The notes under the pieces were generated by a model. That model saw only the letters and a program-made list of their open reading frames with translations. It was not told the DNA's origin and made no database searches. Position numbers and translations under genes: made by a program. DNA of 64,000 nucleotides from Lactobacillus sp. ESL0679. GTDB taxonomy: Bacteria; Bacillota; Bacilli; Lactobacillales; Lactobacillaceae. The DNA is taken from NCBI RefSeq assembly GCF_029433515.1, contig NZ_JAQTIG010000006.1, positions 56,118 through 120,117 of the forward strand. The letters are read 5' to 3'. This document shows positions 53,403 to 62,161 of the stretch, one piece after another; the first letter of the stretch is position 1; every line of letters begins with the position of its first letter.

Positions 53403-53849
53403 ATGTGGAAATCAAGAATAAAAAGAAATAAAGGATCAATTTTATTTGGTCTGTTAATTGTAATTATTCTGTTTGCATGTCAAATAACTCCTAAAAAAAT
53501 TAATAATTATACAGATGTTATTTCAGGAATTTTATCAATGGCATCAATAGCGACGAGTTTTTTGTTTGCTAGTTTTTCTCTTATACCAGCTCTCCCAGAT
53601 TCTAAGTTAATGAAAAGTCTTAAAGAGTTAGGTACCGACAAGAAATTGTTAGATAGATTGCTAATAACAATGTTTGGCTTCTTTGTTACCTCGATTCTAG
53701 CCTTGCTTGCACTAGTATTGTTTCAAGCTACTGATAATAGCATGCTGGGAAAAACAATTATTTCTTTCTTAGGTGGATTCCTGTGTTTTTCTTTAGCAGA
53801 ACAATTTAAAATACTTCGTATACTACTTAAAGCGTTAGAAAAAATGTAA
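53403..53849 (+). CDS. Cargo membrane protein (148 aa)
   Basis: The 148-residue protein has four likely membrane spans (ILFGLLIVIILFACQI; GILSMASIATSFLFASFSLI; LITMFGFFVTSILALLALVLF; IISFLGGFLCFSLAEQF). AGGAGGG precedes the ATG. It is the immediate partner of the 309-residue soluble protein, so the two may form a membrane-associated unit. I do not recognise the family. Confidence 0.7.
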   Translation: MWKSRIKRNKGSILFGLLIVIILFACQITPKKINNYTDVISGILSMASIATSFLFASFSLIPALPDSKLMKSLKELGTDKKLLDRLLITMFGFFVTSILALLALVLFQATDNSMLGKTIISFLGGFLCFSLAEQFKILRILLKALEKM

Positions 53850-53990
53850 CTTAATTTATTAAGGTAGTTACTTATTAAAGTTTAATGTAGTTCAGCTGGA
53901 AAAATAATTTAATAGAGTATAGCTTATTTGTATTTACATTAGCTTAATTAGTAATATATAAATTTGTTAATGGAGAATATATTTATAATA

Positions 53991-54554
53991 ATGAATCATG
54001 ATTTATTTCTTTTAATAAGAGAATGGATAGGATATTTTACAACTATAGGTATTATTGTGTCTTTTTTCATTGCATTAAAAAATTCCTTAGATGAACAGAC
54101 ATCTATAAATTCAGCGATACTAAAGTTACTATTTAATCCTAAGTTAAAAACATCAGGTAATAAATCAGCAAAAAGAGCAAAAAAAATTATAAGTAAAAGT
54201 CCTTATGCTTCTGAACTAAGAATAATTATATATTTTGGATTTACAGCGATTATTGTAAATTTGGCATCTGCAATTGTACTTTTATATCCTTTATCCGATA
54301 TTAAGTTTGTTTCTTTATTTTGCTCATTATTGTCGGCAATAATGTCTGCGTTAAGTTTTATATTTTCAAATAATGATGAATATAAAATATATATAAGTCT
54401 TGTAGTTGTTTTTTATACATTTTCACAGTTCTGTATGGAATTGCGTAATTTTATGCCTCAATATAGAGTACAAAGCTTTTGGATAATCATTGCTATTCCA
54501 TTGGTTATACTTGTAGTTATTTATATATATGAGAAAAAGAAAGTCAATAAATAA
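53991..54554 (+). CDS. Cargo membrane protein (187 aa)
   Basis: From ATG 53991 the protein has an N-terminal span (IGYFTTIGIIVSFFIAL), a basic cytosolic stretch and four more spans, the last at the C terminus before KKKVNK. An ATG at 53970 is an alternative start. Codon use is very A+T-rich. A terminator-like hairpin follows. The family is unknown. Confidence 0.6.
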   Translation: MNHDLFLLIREWIGYFTTIGIIVSFFIALKNSLDEQTSINSAILKLLFNPKLKTSGNKSAKRAKKIISKSPYASELRIIIYFGFTAIIVNLASAIVLLYPLSDIKFVSLFCSLLSAIMSALSFIFSNNDEYKIYISLVVVFYTFSQFCMELRNFMPQYRVQSFWIIIAIPLVILVVIYIYEKKKVNK

Positions 54555-54559
54555 TCATA

Positions 54560-54585
54560 GACGACTTTAATCAGCCGTCTTTTTG
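54560..54585 (+). terminator. Weak terminator after the cargo membrane protein
   Basis: AGACG (54560-54564) pairs with CGTCT (54577-54581), followed by TTTTG. Confidence 0.5.
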
Positions 54586-54601
54586 TTTGGAGGTAATTAA
54601 T

Positions 54602-54862
54602 ATGAAATACAGAAAGAAACCAGTAGTAGTTGATGCAATTCGATTTTTAGACACAGACAAATCAATATTGGCTTTAAGTGATGAACTAGGGCTTGACCCA
54701 GTGAGAGTCAGTTATAAAGATCATAATCATCCAGTGCTAAAGATTGAAACACTTGAAGGTATGATGAATGCTAATGTAGGAGACTATATTATTAAAGGCG
54801 TGAACGGCGAATTTTATCCATGCAAACCCGACATATTTGAAAAGACGTATGAACCTGCTTAA
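54602..54862 (+). CDS. Small conserved phage protein
   Basis: The 86-residue protein starts MKYRKKPVVVDAIRF and ends NVGDYIIKGVNGEFYPCKPDIFEKTYE, a pattern I recognise as a common conserved small protein of Gram-positive phages without known function. GGAGG precedes ATG 54602. A strong terminator follows. Confidence 0.75.
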   Translation: MKYRKKPVVVDAIRFLDTDKSILALSDELGLDPVRVSYKDHNHPVLKIETLEGMMNANVGDYIIKGVNGEFYPCKPDIFEKTYEPA

Positions 54863-54882
54863 AACTAATTTTATTCATCTCA

Positions 54883-54911
54883 AAAAATCTAGCTTTATTA
54901 GCTAGATTTTT
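54883..54911 (+). terminator. Terminator after the small conserved protein
   Basis: AAAAATCTAGCT (54883-54894) pairs with AGCTAGATTTTT (54900-54911). Confidence 0.85.
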
Positions 54912-54938
54912 GTATTATTGCAGTGAGGTGAATGAAAT

Positions 54939-55544
54939 ATGAATGGATTAATTGATTTTTTAAGCAATTTAATTTTAAAGGTTATTCCAATCAAAAGCAT
55001 GCCATATTGGATAGCGGTTATTGCAATAGTTCTAATTATTTTAGGATATTATTTGATAAAGCAAATTCCCAAGATTATGGCAAAAAACATAGAGCAAAGC
55101 AATGAATTTAAAAGCTCACATCAATTACAAATAGAATCTTATTTTAGGGATATTAGTGGGACTAAACTAGAAAAAACTTTTTCTCAGTGGACAGACGCTA
55201 TACTTAATATAGATAGCTTTACAGAGTTTATAAAAGATGAAGATAATATAAATGACTTAATAAAAAACACAATTTTATATGGGTCAAGTAAAACAATTGA
55301 AATTGCTTCGCTAATGATGCATTACATTTACACACATAACCAATCTGAAGATGATAGTGGATTAATGGAAATGGCATATTTTTCTGAAATAATTAGTAGT
55401 CTAAAATCTGATTTTTCTGGTTATAATGTTTCGCCACAAGTAATCTTGAAATTAAAATTTAATGATTGGAATGATATTAAGGATGAAATAAATGGTTATT
55501 TATCTGAAATAGAGGAAGAATTACGTCATGTTAGGAATACTTGA
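54939..55544 (+). CDS. Single-span membrane-anchored protein of unknown function
   Basis: The 201-residue protein has an N-terminal anchor (MPYWIAVIAIVLIILGYYLI, about 21-40) and a helical cytosolic domain rich in Asp, Glu, Ser and Ile. AGTGAGGTG precedes the ATG. It sits between two terminators, just ahead of the packaging genes, and overlaps a 28-codon membrane peptide. No family is recognised; an exclusion or toxin role is only inferred. Confidence 0.6.
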   Translation: MNGLIDFLSNLILKVIPIKSMPYWIAVIAIVLIILGYYLIKQIPKIMAKNIEQSNEFKSSHQLQIESYFRDISGTKLEKTFSQWTDAILNIDSFTEFIKDEDNINDLIKNTILYGSSKTIEIASLMMHYIYTHNQSEDDSGLMEMAYFSEIISSLKSDFSGYNVSPQVILKLKFNDWNDIKDEINGYLSEIEEELRHVRNT

Positions 55545-55614
55545 TTCACTTTTATTACCATTAATTGTTATTGTAATAATATTAATTTTAATAATTAAGC
55601 ACTTAGGAAAATAA
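55528..55614 (+). CDS. 28-residue membrane peptide
   Basis: A 28-codon frame overlaps the previous gene by 17 bp, with AGAGGAAG upstream of ATG 55528. It encodes a single membrane helix (LLPLIVIVIILILIIKHLGK) with a basic tail, the form of small type-I-like toxins or regulatory peptides. It is too short for gene callers. Confidence 0.45.
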   Translation: MLGILDSLLLPLIVIVIILILIIKHLGK

Positions 55615-55617
55615 TAC

Positions 55618-55645
55618 AAGGCGGACACGATATCCGTCTTTTTTT
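55618..55645 (+). terminator. Terminator before the packaging genes
   Basis: AAGGCGGA (55618-55625) pairs with TCCGTCTT (55633-55640, one G-U), followed by a T run. Confidence 0.7.
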
Positions 55646-55668
55646 ATGCAGAAAGAAGGTGATAATGC

Positions 55669-56103
55669 TTGAGTTTAACAGTAAAACAACAAAAGTTTGC
55701 AAATGAATACATTAAATCTGGTAATGCTACGGAAGCCGCTATTAAAGCGGGTTATTCGAAACGGACAGCTTACTCAATTGGACAAGAAAACCTGAAAAAA
55801 GTTGAAATTGCTAATTACTTAGAGAAACGAATGAAGGAAATATCTGATAGCAAAGTTGCTGATCAGCAAGAGATACTTGAGTATTTGTCATCTGTTATGC
55901 GAGGCGAGCAAACAGAAGATGTAGCAACTGCTAACGGCATTTACAAAGATGTTAAAGTCGGTGCCAGGGATAGAATTAAAGCAGCTGAATTGCTCGGCAA
56001 GCGGTCAGCAATGTGGACAGAGAAGCATGATGTGAATGCTAGAATTGCGAGTCCAGTACAGATTATTGATGATATTCCAAAGGATAGTGAAGAAGATGGT
56101 TAG
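55669..56103 (+). CDS. terS: Terminase small subunit
   Basis: The 144-residue protein has the terminase_2 pattern: LTVKQQKFANEYIKSGNATEAAIKAGYSKRTAYSIGQENL (helix-turn-helix that recognises the packaging site), then a central oligomerisation helix (IANYLEKRMKEIS). It starts with TTG after AGAAGGTG. It overlaps the large subunit by 8 bp. It binds phage DNA for packaging. Confidence 0.9.
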   Translation: MSLTVKQQKFANEYIKSGNATEAAIKAGYSKRTAYSIGQENLKKVEIANYLEKRMKEISDSKVADQQEILEYLSSVMRGEQTEDVATANGIYKDVKVGARDRIKAAELLGKRSAMWTEKHDVNARIASPVQIIDDIPKDSEEDG

Positions 56104-57343
56104 ATTATCTAGCTTGATTGCACCATCCTTTTTTAGTGTCTATCAAGATGTAAAGCACCATCACTATGCTAATTATTGGCTAAAAGGAGGACGTGGAAGC
56201 ACTAAGTCCTCTTTTGTTTCGCTCGTAATTATCCTGGGCATGATGCAAGACTCAGAAGCCAATGCAGTGGTTATTCGTAAGGTTGCTGCAACGCTACGTG
56301 ATTCGGTATTTGACCAATATCTGTGGGCGATTGACAAGCTAGGCGTTGCTGATTACTGGGCAAGCTCAACCAGTCCAATGCAGTTAACTTACTTGCCAAC
56401 AGGACAGCAGATTAGATTCAAAGGTGCCGACAAACCGCAGAAGATTAAGTCGCAGAAGTTTAGACATGGCTATACCAAATTTAAGCACTTTGAAGAAATA
56501 TCGGACTTCAAGGGCATGGAAGAAATACGTAACATTAATCAGTCACTTAACAGAGGTGGCAGCGGTATTGTTACGTTTAGCAGCTATAACCCACCAGCTA
56601 GTCAGCGTAATTGGGTCAACGAAGCAACAGAACAGCAAAGTTTACGAAAAGATACATTAGTACATTCGTCTGATTACCGCTCAGTCCCGCAAGAATGGCT
56701 TGGTAAAGAGTTTATTGCTGATGCGGAACAGTTAAAGCACGACAATCTTAAAGCCTACCAGCATGAGTACTTGGGTGAAGTTACAGGTACCGGTGCAGAA
56801 GTCTTTGATAATCTCACTATTCGTAAGATTACTCAGCAAGAGCGTAATAATTTTGAAAGTATTTATCACGGCATGGACTTCGGTTTTACCAATGATCCGA
56901 CTGCTTATGTTGATATTGCTTATGAGCCAAACAGGCGCAGGATATTTATTTTTAATGAAATCTATCAGCGTAGGTTAATGAACAATGAAGCTACTGAAAG
57001 GATTAAGCAGACTGGAGTTGGTCATGGATTAATTTCAGCTGATGCCGCAGAGCCGAATACGATTGCTGAATTGCGTCGGTTAGGGCTTAACGTTGTTGGT
57101 GCGCCGAAAGGCAAAGGCAGCCGTGAGTTTACTTATAAATGGTTGCAAGGACTGAGTGAGATTGTGATTGATCCAGTTACTTGTCCGAATGCTGCTAGAG
57201 AATTTAAGGGCTATGAATACGAACGTGATGGCATGGGTAACTTGATTGAAAATTACCCTGATGGCGATGACCATACAATTGATGCAGTTAGGTATGGAAT
57301 GCGTAGACAAATGGTGAAGGGAGGTTTCGTGCCATGGAAATAA
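56096..57343 (+). CDS. terL: Terminase large subunit
   Basis: The 415-residue protein from ATG 56096 has an ATPase Walker A-like LKGGRGSTKSSF near 29-40, FEEISDFKGMEEIRN with the Walker B-like acidic residues, and a C-terminal nuclease domain (GMDFGFTNDPTAYVDI with the metal-binding Asp; DGDDHTIDAVRYGMRR). It is a terminase_3/PBSX-type large subunit that cuts and translocates DNA into the prohead. It overlaps the portal gene by 10 bp. Confidence 0.92.
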   Translation: MVRLSSLIAPSFFSVYQDVKHHHYANYWLKGGRGSTKSSFVSLVIILGMMQDSEANAVVIRKVAATLRDSVFDQYLWAIDKLGVADYWASSTSPMQLTYLPTGQQIRFKGADKPQKIKSQKFRHGYTKFKHFEEISDFKGMEEIRNINQSLNRGGSGIVTFSSYNPPASQRNWVNEATEQQSLRKDTLVHSSDYRSVPQEWLGKEFIADAEQLKHDNLKAYQHEYLGEVTGTGAEVFDNLTIRKITQQERNNFESIYHGMDFGFTNDPTAYVDIAYEPNRRRIFIFNEIYQRRLMNNEATERIKQTGVGHGLISADAAEPNTIAELRRLGLNVVGAPKGKGSREFTYKWLQGLSEIVIDPVTCPNAAREFKGYEYERDGMGNLIENYPDGDDHTIDAVRYGMRRQMVKGGFVPWK

Positions 57344-58566
57344 AAGCGATGCAGGAATTGCTAAAAGCTAAATCAAAAGAAATAGCGAATTTTACTAACA
57401 ATTATGAAAAATCGTTACGTTATTACAAGACTCAGGGCGATAACTTCAATTTGACGCTCAATCAGTTAGTAATTGATGCAGCAAATGCAGGAATAGCTTG
57501 GCCACATTATTGGCTTGATGAAGACGGTAATTTCAGATATGGCGTGATTGAGCCAAGTCAGATAACGCCAATTTGGTCAACTGAGCTTAATCGTAAATTA
57601 CTGGCAGTTCTTCGCAGTTACCGACAGTTTGATGAAGAAAAAGGTGAATATTTTAATGTTCATGAATATTGGACAGATAAAGAGTGCCAAGCTTTTAAAC
57701 AAACGAATGGTACTGATAAGTATGAATTGGAGCCATATAACTGCTTTACTAGCTATGACATGACAGCTGGCTATGAAACTGGTCAAAGTAATGTGTATAA
57801 GCATGACTTGGGTCGTGTTCCGTTTATTGCGTTTCCTAAAAATAAGTTTGAGCAGCCAGACCTTTTAAAATATAAAGGCCTGATTGATGCCTATGACGAT
57901 ATTTATAACGGCTTTATCAATGACTTAGATGATGTGCAAGAAGTTATTCTGGTACTGACTAACTATGGTGAAGAACCACTAGATAAGCTTACAAGTACTA
58001 TGAAGACTAATAAAGCTATCAAGTTAGAAAATATCGGAACTGGCGACAAATCTGGCGTTGATAAGTTAACGATTGACATACCAACAGAGGCAAGAGATGA
58101 TGCACTGAAGATTACACGTGAAGACATTTTTCTATATGGCCAGGGTGTTGACCCTAGTAAGTTTGAATCAACTAATGCTTCGGGTGTAGCAATTAAGATG
58201 CTGTATTCACACTTGGAGATGAAGGCAGCAAACACTGAGACACACTTCCGGGATGCAATTAACGAATTAGTCAGGGCAATCATGAACTATTTGCAGTTAT
58301 CTAATTCAGAAGGGCGCAAAATCACGCAGACATGGACGAGAACACAGGTTGAAGATGATTTAACACAAGCGCAAACAATTGCTCAGCTGGCAAATTACAC
58401 CAGTAAGGAAGCAATTGCAAAGAACAATCCGTTAGTTGATGATTGGCAGCAAGAACTGAAAGACCAGAAGCAAGATATTGCTGCAGGTGATCCATATGCT
58501 AGTGATGATGAGCATGATAAGCCTGGTAAGTTAAACGGTGGTCCAGATGACGACAAGGAAGACTAG
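57334..58566 (+). CDS. Portal protein (SPP1 type), probably with an internal deletion
   Basis: The 410-residue protein matches SPP1-type portals in its main part (ITPIWSTELNRKLLAVLRSYRQF, then the helical region FINDLDDVQEVILVLTNYG and GVAIKMLYSHLEMKAANTE). The N-terminal part passes directly from YEKSLRYYKTQGDN to FNLTLNQLVIDAANAGIAW. Usual family members have roughly 80-100 extra residues between these blocks. A deletion that kept the frame is likely. Whether it still forms a functional portal is doubtful. Confidence 0.85.
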   Translation: MEIKAMQELLKAKSKEIANFTNNYEKSLRYYKTQGDNFNLTLNQLVIDAANAGIAWPHYWLDEDGNFRYGVIEPSQITPIWSTELNRKLLAVLRSYRQFDEEKGEYFNVHEYWTDKECQAFKQTNGTDKYELEPYNCFTSYDMTAGYETGQSNVYKHDLGRVPFIAFPKNKFEQPDLLKYKGLIDAYDDIYNGFINDLDDVQEVILVLTNYGEEPLDKLTSTMKTNKAIKLENIGTGDKSGVDKLTIDIPTEARDDALKITREDIFLYGQGVDPSKFESTNASGVAIKMLYSHLEMKAANTETHFRDAINELVRAIMNYLQLSNSEGRKITQTWTRTQVEDDLTQAQTIAQLANYTSKEAIAKNNPLVDDWQQELKDQKQDIAAGDPYASDDEHDKPGKLNGGPDDDKED

Positions 58567-59932
58567 AAACTACTGGAAAAACCGTCAGCTTGAGTTAAAG
58601 CAACGTCAATTAGACAATGCCACAGACTATGAAGCTGCATTGCGCAGTCGCATGAAGATGCTGTTTAATGAGATTCAAAAAGAAACTGACAAGTTCCTGG
58701 CACGTTATGCAGCAAACAATGACATTAAAGTGTCTGCTGCAAGAAAATTACTAGCGCATATCAATACTACTAACTGGCAAATGACACTTAAGGAGTTTGA
58801 GGAGAAAGCTAAGGCAGGCGGTTTTGATAAGGAGCTAGACAATGAGTATTTCAAGAGTCGAATTGCAAGGCTTGAGGACATTAACAAGCAGCTGCAGGAG
58901 TTAGGCGGTAAGTTTGCCGATAAAGAGACTGATAACATGGGTAATGCATTAGCCAATCAATTTCAAGATACCTACTTGCATCAGAATTACAATTGGCAGG
59001 ACTCACATAACAGTTTCAGCGTTGACTTTACGCACTTTAACGAAACACAATTAAAGCAAATAGCAAATCAGCCCTGGCAAGGCAGTAATTTTTCTAAGAG
59101 AATTTGGAAGAATTACCATGATGTTTTGCCTAACCAGCTGACAGATGCTTTGTTAAGAGGAACATTGCTTGGGTATTCTGCTGATCGAGTTACAAGAATG
59201 CTCAAAGATCGATTTGCTGATGTTACGAACAATCAGATTCATCGGTTAGTTGTTACGGAAATGGGACACGCTGCTGAGAACGCAACAGCTGAGTTTTATG
59301 AAGATTCGAAAATTGAACAGTACGAATACATGGCCACACTTGAGTCGCATACCTGCGAGCAGTGTGGTCTTTTAGATGGCAAAGTTTTCAACGTTAAAGA
59401 CAGAGTTGACGGTGAGAATTACCCACTAATTCATCCATATTGTCGCTGTACAACTGTACCTTATGACGATACCCTGCCAGACATTGAGACACGTTGGATG
59501 CGTGACCCTGAGACTGGCAAAGGCAGGCTAGTCAATAATATGAGCTTCAATGAATGGAAGAAGCAGTATGTTGACAACATTGAGAAATCACAAATTTCTA
59601 CTGTTAACAAATACAAGAGTGTTATCCCAGTTGTTAAAGAGGTACACAATATTGCTACCAAAGGAACGCCTTTATCGGTATTAGGAAGAATTAGTGATGG
59701 TCAAGTTGTAAGATACAGATATTATGATGAAAGTGGTTATGTTGATAAGGACTTGGACATGACAGATCATGGTAATCCAAAGCAACATCCAATTGTGCCA
59801 CATTTACATATTTGGCATAAAAGGTTAGATGTAAAAAGTGGTAAAATGAAGTTGTCAAGAAGTAAAGGTAAAGTATTAACACAGAACGAAAAAGATGATT
59901 TAAGGAGATGGCATGATAATGAACAGCATTAA
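58547..59932 (+). CDS. MuF (SPP1 gp7-like) head protein with toxin-like C-terminal domain
   Basis: The 461-residue protein from ATG 58547 has a MuF/SPP1 gp7 domain in its middle (KRIWKNYHDVLPNQLTDALLRGTLLGY; RLVVTEMGHAAENATAEFYED; ESHTCEQCGLLDGKVF; HPYCRCTTVPY). After residue 345 comes an extra domain with DLDMTDHGNPKQHP and VPHLHIWHKR, rich in His. Such C-terminal additions are known from phage MuF polymorphic toxins. A small gene overlapping the 3' end would be the immunity gene. Toxin activity is inferred. Confidence 0.85.
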   Translation: MTTRKTRNYWKNRQLELKQRQLDNATDYEAALRSRMKMLFNEIQKETDKFLARYAANNDIKVSAARKLLAHINTTNWQMTLKEFEEKAKAGGFDKELDNEYFKSRIARLEDINKQLQELGGKFADKETDNMGNALANQFQDTYLHQNYNWQDSHNSFSVDFTHFNETQLKQIANQPWQGSNFSKRIWKNYHDVLPNQLTDALLRGTLLGYSADRVTRMLKDRFADVTNNQIHRLVVTEMGHAAENATAEFYEDSKIEQYEYMATLESHTCEQCGLLDGKVFNVKDRVDGENYPLIHPYCRCTTVPYDDTLPDIETRWMRDPETGKGRLVNNMSFNEWKKQYVDNIEKSQISTVNKYKSVIPVVKEVHNIATKGTPLSVLGRISDGQVVRYRYYDESGYVDKDLDMTDHGNPKQHPIVPHLHIWHKRLDVKSGKMKLSRSKGKVLTQNEKDDLRRWHDNEQH

Positions 59933-60170
59933 GAGTTTAAATCAGTTCAAAGACTTGATTGATACGGGTTATGAGATTGAATTTACTTTAAATGATAAGC
60001 ATTGGTTATTAGAGCCAGCTCAAGATGAACCAGATTTTTCGCCTAAACGAGAGTTAGCCTGTGATAATGAGGTTAAGAAATTTAATAGTACCGATGAGGT
60101 ATTAGATTATCAAATTGATAATCAAAGATTGGCTGATTTATTGCCAAAGATGACAAAAGTAGAATGGTGA
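59913..60170 (+). CDS. Candidate immunity protein for the MuF toxin domain
   Basis: The 85-residue acidic protein (LNQFKDLIDTGYEIEFTLNDKHWLLEP...) overlaps the end of the MuF gene by 20 bp, the arrangement expected of toxin-immunity pairs. The composition suits a neutralising partner of a basic, His-rich domain. No family name is certain. ATG 59919 is an alternative start. Confidence 0.6.
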   Translation: MIMNSIKSLNQFKDLIDTGYEIEFTLNDKHWLLEPAQDEPDFSPKRELACDNEVKKFNSTDEVLDYQIDNQRLADLLPKMTKVEW

Positions 60171-60174
60171 TTTA

Positions 60175-60504
60175 ATGGCTAAAGATGATTATTTCGTAAT
60201 TATGTATATGCTGCTTAAGCGATTGTATGATTACTTAAAGCAAGGTAAAACTATTACTAACCAAGAGCTAGATGAAATTGGAAGTCAGTATAATCAGCAA
60301 TATTGGGCGTACATTTTGCTCAATATGTCAGACCAAGGTTATATCACTGGTATTATACCGATTAAAGCGTTAGGCGGAACAAGCATTAAATATGATAATG
60401 TTCAGATTACTCCAACAGGTATTGAATACTTATTCAGCAATTCAATGATGGAACGAGTTAAGCGAACATTGAAAGATATTAAAGGAATTATTCCTGGAAT
60501 GTAG
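60175..60504 (+). CDS. YjcQ-family phage protein
   Basis: The 109-residue protein has the YjcQ layout: DDYFVIMYMLLKRLYDYLKQGK followed by a winged-helix-like region (WAYILLNMSDQGYITGI) and VQITPTGIEYLFSNSMMERVKRTLKDI. YjcQ proteins are common in PBSX-like head modules; function is unknown. A terminator follows. Confidence 0.8.
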   Translation: MAKDDYFVIMYMLLKRLYDYLKQGKTITNQELDEIGSQYNQQYWAYILLNMSDQGYITGIIPIKALGGTSIKYDNVQITPTGIEYLFSNSMMERVKRTLKDIKGIIPGM

Positions 60505-60530
60505 CACTTAGAATTATCTGAGTGCTTTTT
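60503..60530 (+). terminator. Terminator before the scaffold gene
   Basis: AGCACTTAGA (60503-60512) pairs with TCTGAGTGCT (60518-60527, one G-U), followed by TTTTT. Confidence 0.8.
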
Positions 60531-60600
60531 GTTTGCCCTGAGCATGGCGTAAAAAGGCTTATTTTTTATACCCTCAATAGAAGAAACGAAAGGAGTAGTT

Positions 60601-61167
60601 ATGAAAAAAGAACAACTAAAAGAGTTAGGTTTGTCTGATGAACAAATAACCAAAGTAATTGCGCTGAATGACAAAGACGTTAGTGCAATCAAAGGCAGTT
60701 CTGCCGAGCTTAGCACGGAAAATGAAAGCTTGAAACAACAGATAGCTGATAGAGATAAAGATTTAAAGAAGTTGCGGAAAGAGTCTAGCGATAATAAGGA
60801 CTTGTCTAAGCAACTTAAGGATTGGCAAGACAAGTATAAGCAAGATACCGAGCAGCTTAATGACCAGCTAAGTCAGACTAAGTTAAACAATGCAATTGAC
60901 CAGTCTTTGACGCAAAGTAAGGTACGTAATACTAAGGCTGCCAAAGCATTACTTAATATGGATAACATCAAGCTGAATGACAAAGGTGAGTTAATCGGCT
61001 TAGATGAACAGGTAAAAGGGCTTAAGCAATCTGATGCTTATTTGTTTGATGAAGGCAGTAAGCAGCCATATATACCTGCAAATGGACAGCCAACTGGTAA
61101 TAATGAAACTCAAACTATGACAAATATATTTACGAAAGGATTGGTAAATAACAATGACAACAATTAA
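60601..61167 (+). CDS. Phage capsid scaffolding protein
   Basis: The 188-residue protein is helical and highly charged with a coiled coil (about 35-105: LSTENESLKQQIADRDKDLKKL). It has an N-terminal LKELGLSDEQITKVIALNDKD block typical of scaffold proteins. It overlaps the capsid gene by 14 bp. It would direct prohead assembly and then leave. GGAG precedes the ATG. Confidence 0.88.
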   Translation: MKKEQLKELGLSDEQITKVIALNDKDVSAIKGSSAELSTENESLKQQIADRDKDLKKLRKESSDNKDLSKQLKDWQDKYKQDTEQLNDQLSQTKLNNAIDQSLTQSKVRNTKAAKALLNMDNIKLNDKGELIGLDEQVKGLKQSDAYLFDEGSKQPYIPANGQPTGNNETQTMTNIFTKGLVNNNDNN

Positions 61168-62158
61168 TTTTGCTGAACAATATCAGCAAGCAATTCAAGA
61201 CTCGTTCTACAATATGGACGGTGTTTTATATTCAAGAGATCTATGGAACTCACCATCAAATTCAATGATTAAATTCGATGGCGCAAAGCATATTAAACTT
61301 CCGAAGCTCACTATTCTCTCTGGGCGTAAGGATCGGCAACGGAGAACAATTACTGGTTTTAGCACCAACTATTCAAACGACTGGGAAAGTTACGAACTAA
61401 CCAATGAACGCTATTGGCAAACACTTGTAGATCCACTTGATGTTGATGAAACTAACTATGTTGTTTCAATTGCTAACATTACTAAGCAATTTAATTTAAC
61501 GCAAAAGATGCCAGAACAAGACAGATTTATGTTTAGCCGTCTATATAGTCAAAAGAATGACTTAGATGGTGGCAAGGGCATTACTACTGATACACTTGAT
61601 GAAAACAACATTCTTGAAGCATTTGACAATATGATGCTGGATTTTGACGAAGCACGTGTACCAGCTCAAAACAGAGTGCTTTATATCACACCAAAAATTA
61701 ACGCGATTTTAAAGCGAGCTGTTGCGAAAAACCGTAACATGTCAATTGATGCCAATAACCCACAGAGAACGGTTTACAGTATTGATTCTGTAAAGATTGT
61801 GATTGTACCAGCTGACCTAATGCAAACAGCATTTGACTTTAGCGATGGTTCCAAGACAATTGATGATTCTAAACAAATTGATATGTTCTTAATTTACAAT
61901 GGTATCCAAATTGCACCTGAGAAATATTCATTTGCTGGTTTTGATGCACCAAGTGCAGCTAATTCAGGCAATTACTTGTACTATGAAGAGTCATATAATG
62001 ATGTTCTTCTATTACAAACTAAGACAGCTGGAATTGAGTTTGTTGTTTCTGATAAGCCTACAGCTTCTGCTTCGTCAGCTCCGCAAACTGAAGACGTTGG
62101 ACCAGAGCAAGATACACCAGTAAGTAAGGCGACCAAATCTACGAAGTCTAGTAAATAG
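61154..62158 (+). CDS. Major capsid protein
   Basis: The 334-residue protein has an HK97-like fold pattern (VLYSRDLWNSPSNSMIKFDGAKHIKLPKL; TNERYWQTLVDPLDVDETNYV; LYITPKINAIL) and a low-complexity Ser/Thr/Lys tail. Its place after the scaffold gene supports the call. It forms the phage head shell. No decoration domain is evident. Confidence 0.9.
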   Translation: MTTINFAEQYQQAIQDSFYNMDGVLYSRDLWNSPSNSMIKFDGAKHIKLPKLTILSGRKDRQRRTITGFSTNYSNDWESYELTNERYWQTLVDPLDVDETNYVVSIANITKQFNLTQKMPEQDRFMFSRLYSQKNDLDGGKGITTDTLDENNILEAFDNMMLDFDEARVPAQNRVLYITPKINAILKRAVAKNRNMSIDANNPQRTVYSIDSVKIVIVPADLMQTAFDFSDGSKTIDDSKQIDMFLIYNGIQIAPEKYSFAGFDAPSAANSGNYLYYEESYNDVLLLQTKTAGIEFVVSDKPTASASSAPQTEDVGPEQDTPVSKATKSTKSSK

Positions 62159-62161
62159 CTA

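Noticed and set aside
52446..53849. Kiwa (KwaA/KwaB) defence system
   Set aside because: Sizes and a membrane/soluble pairing are similar, but the gene order is reversed and I cannot identify a DUF4868 signature; a profile search would be needed.
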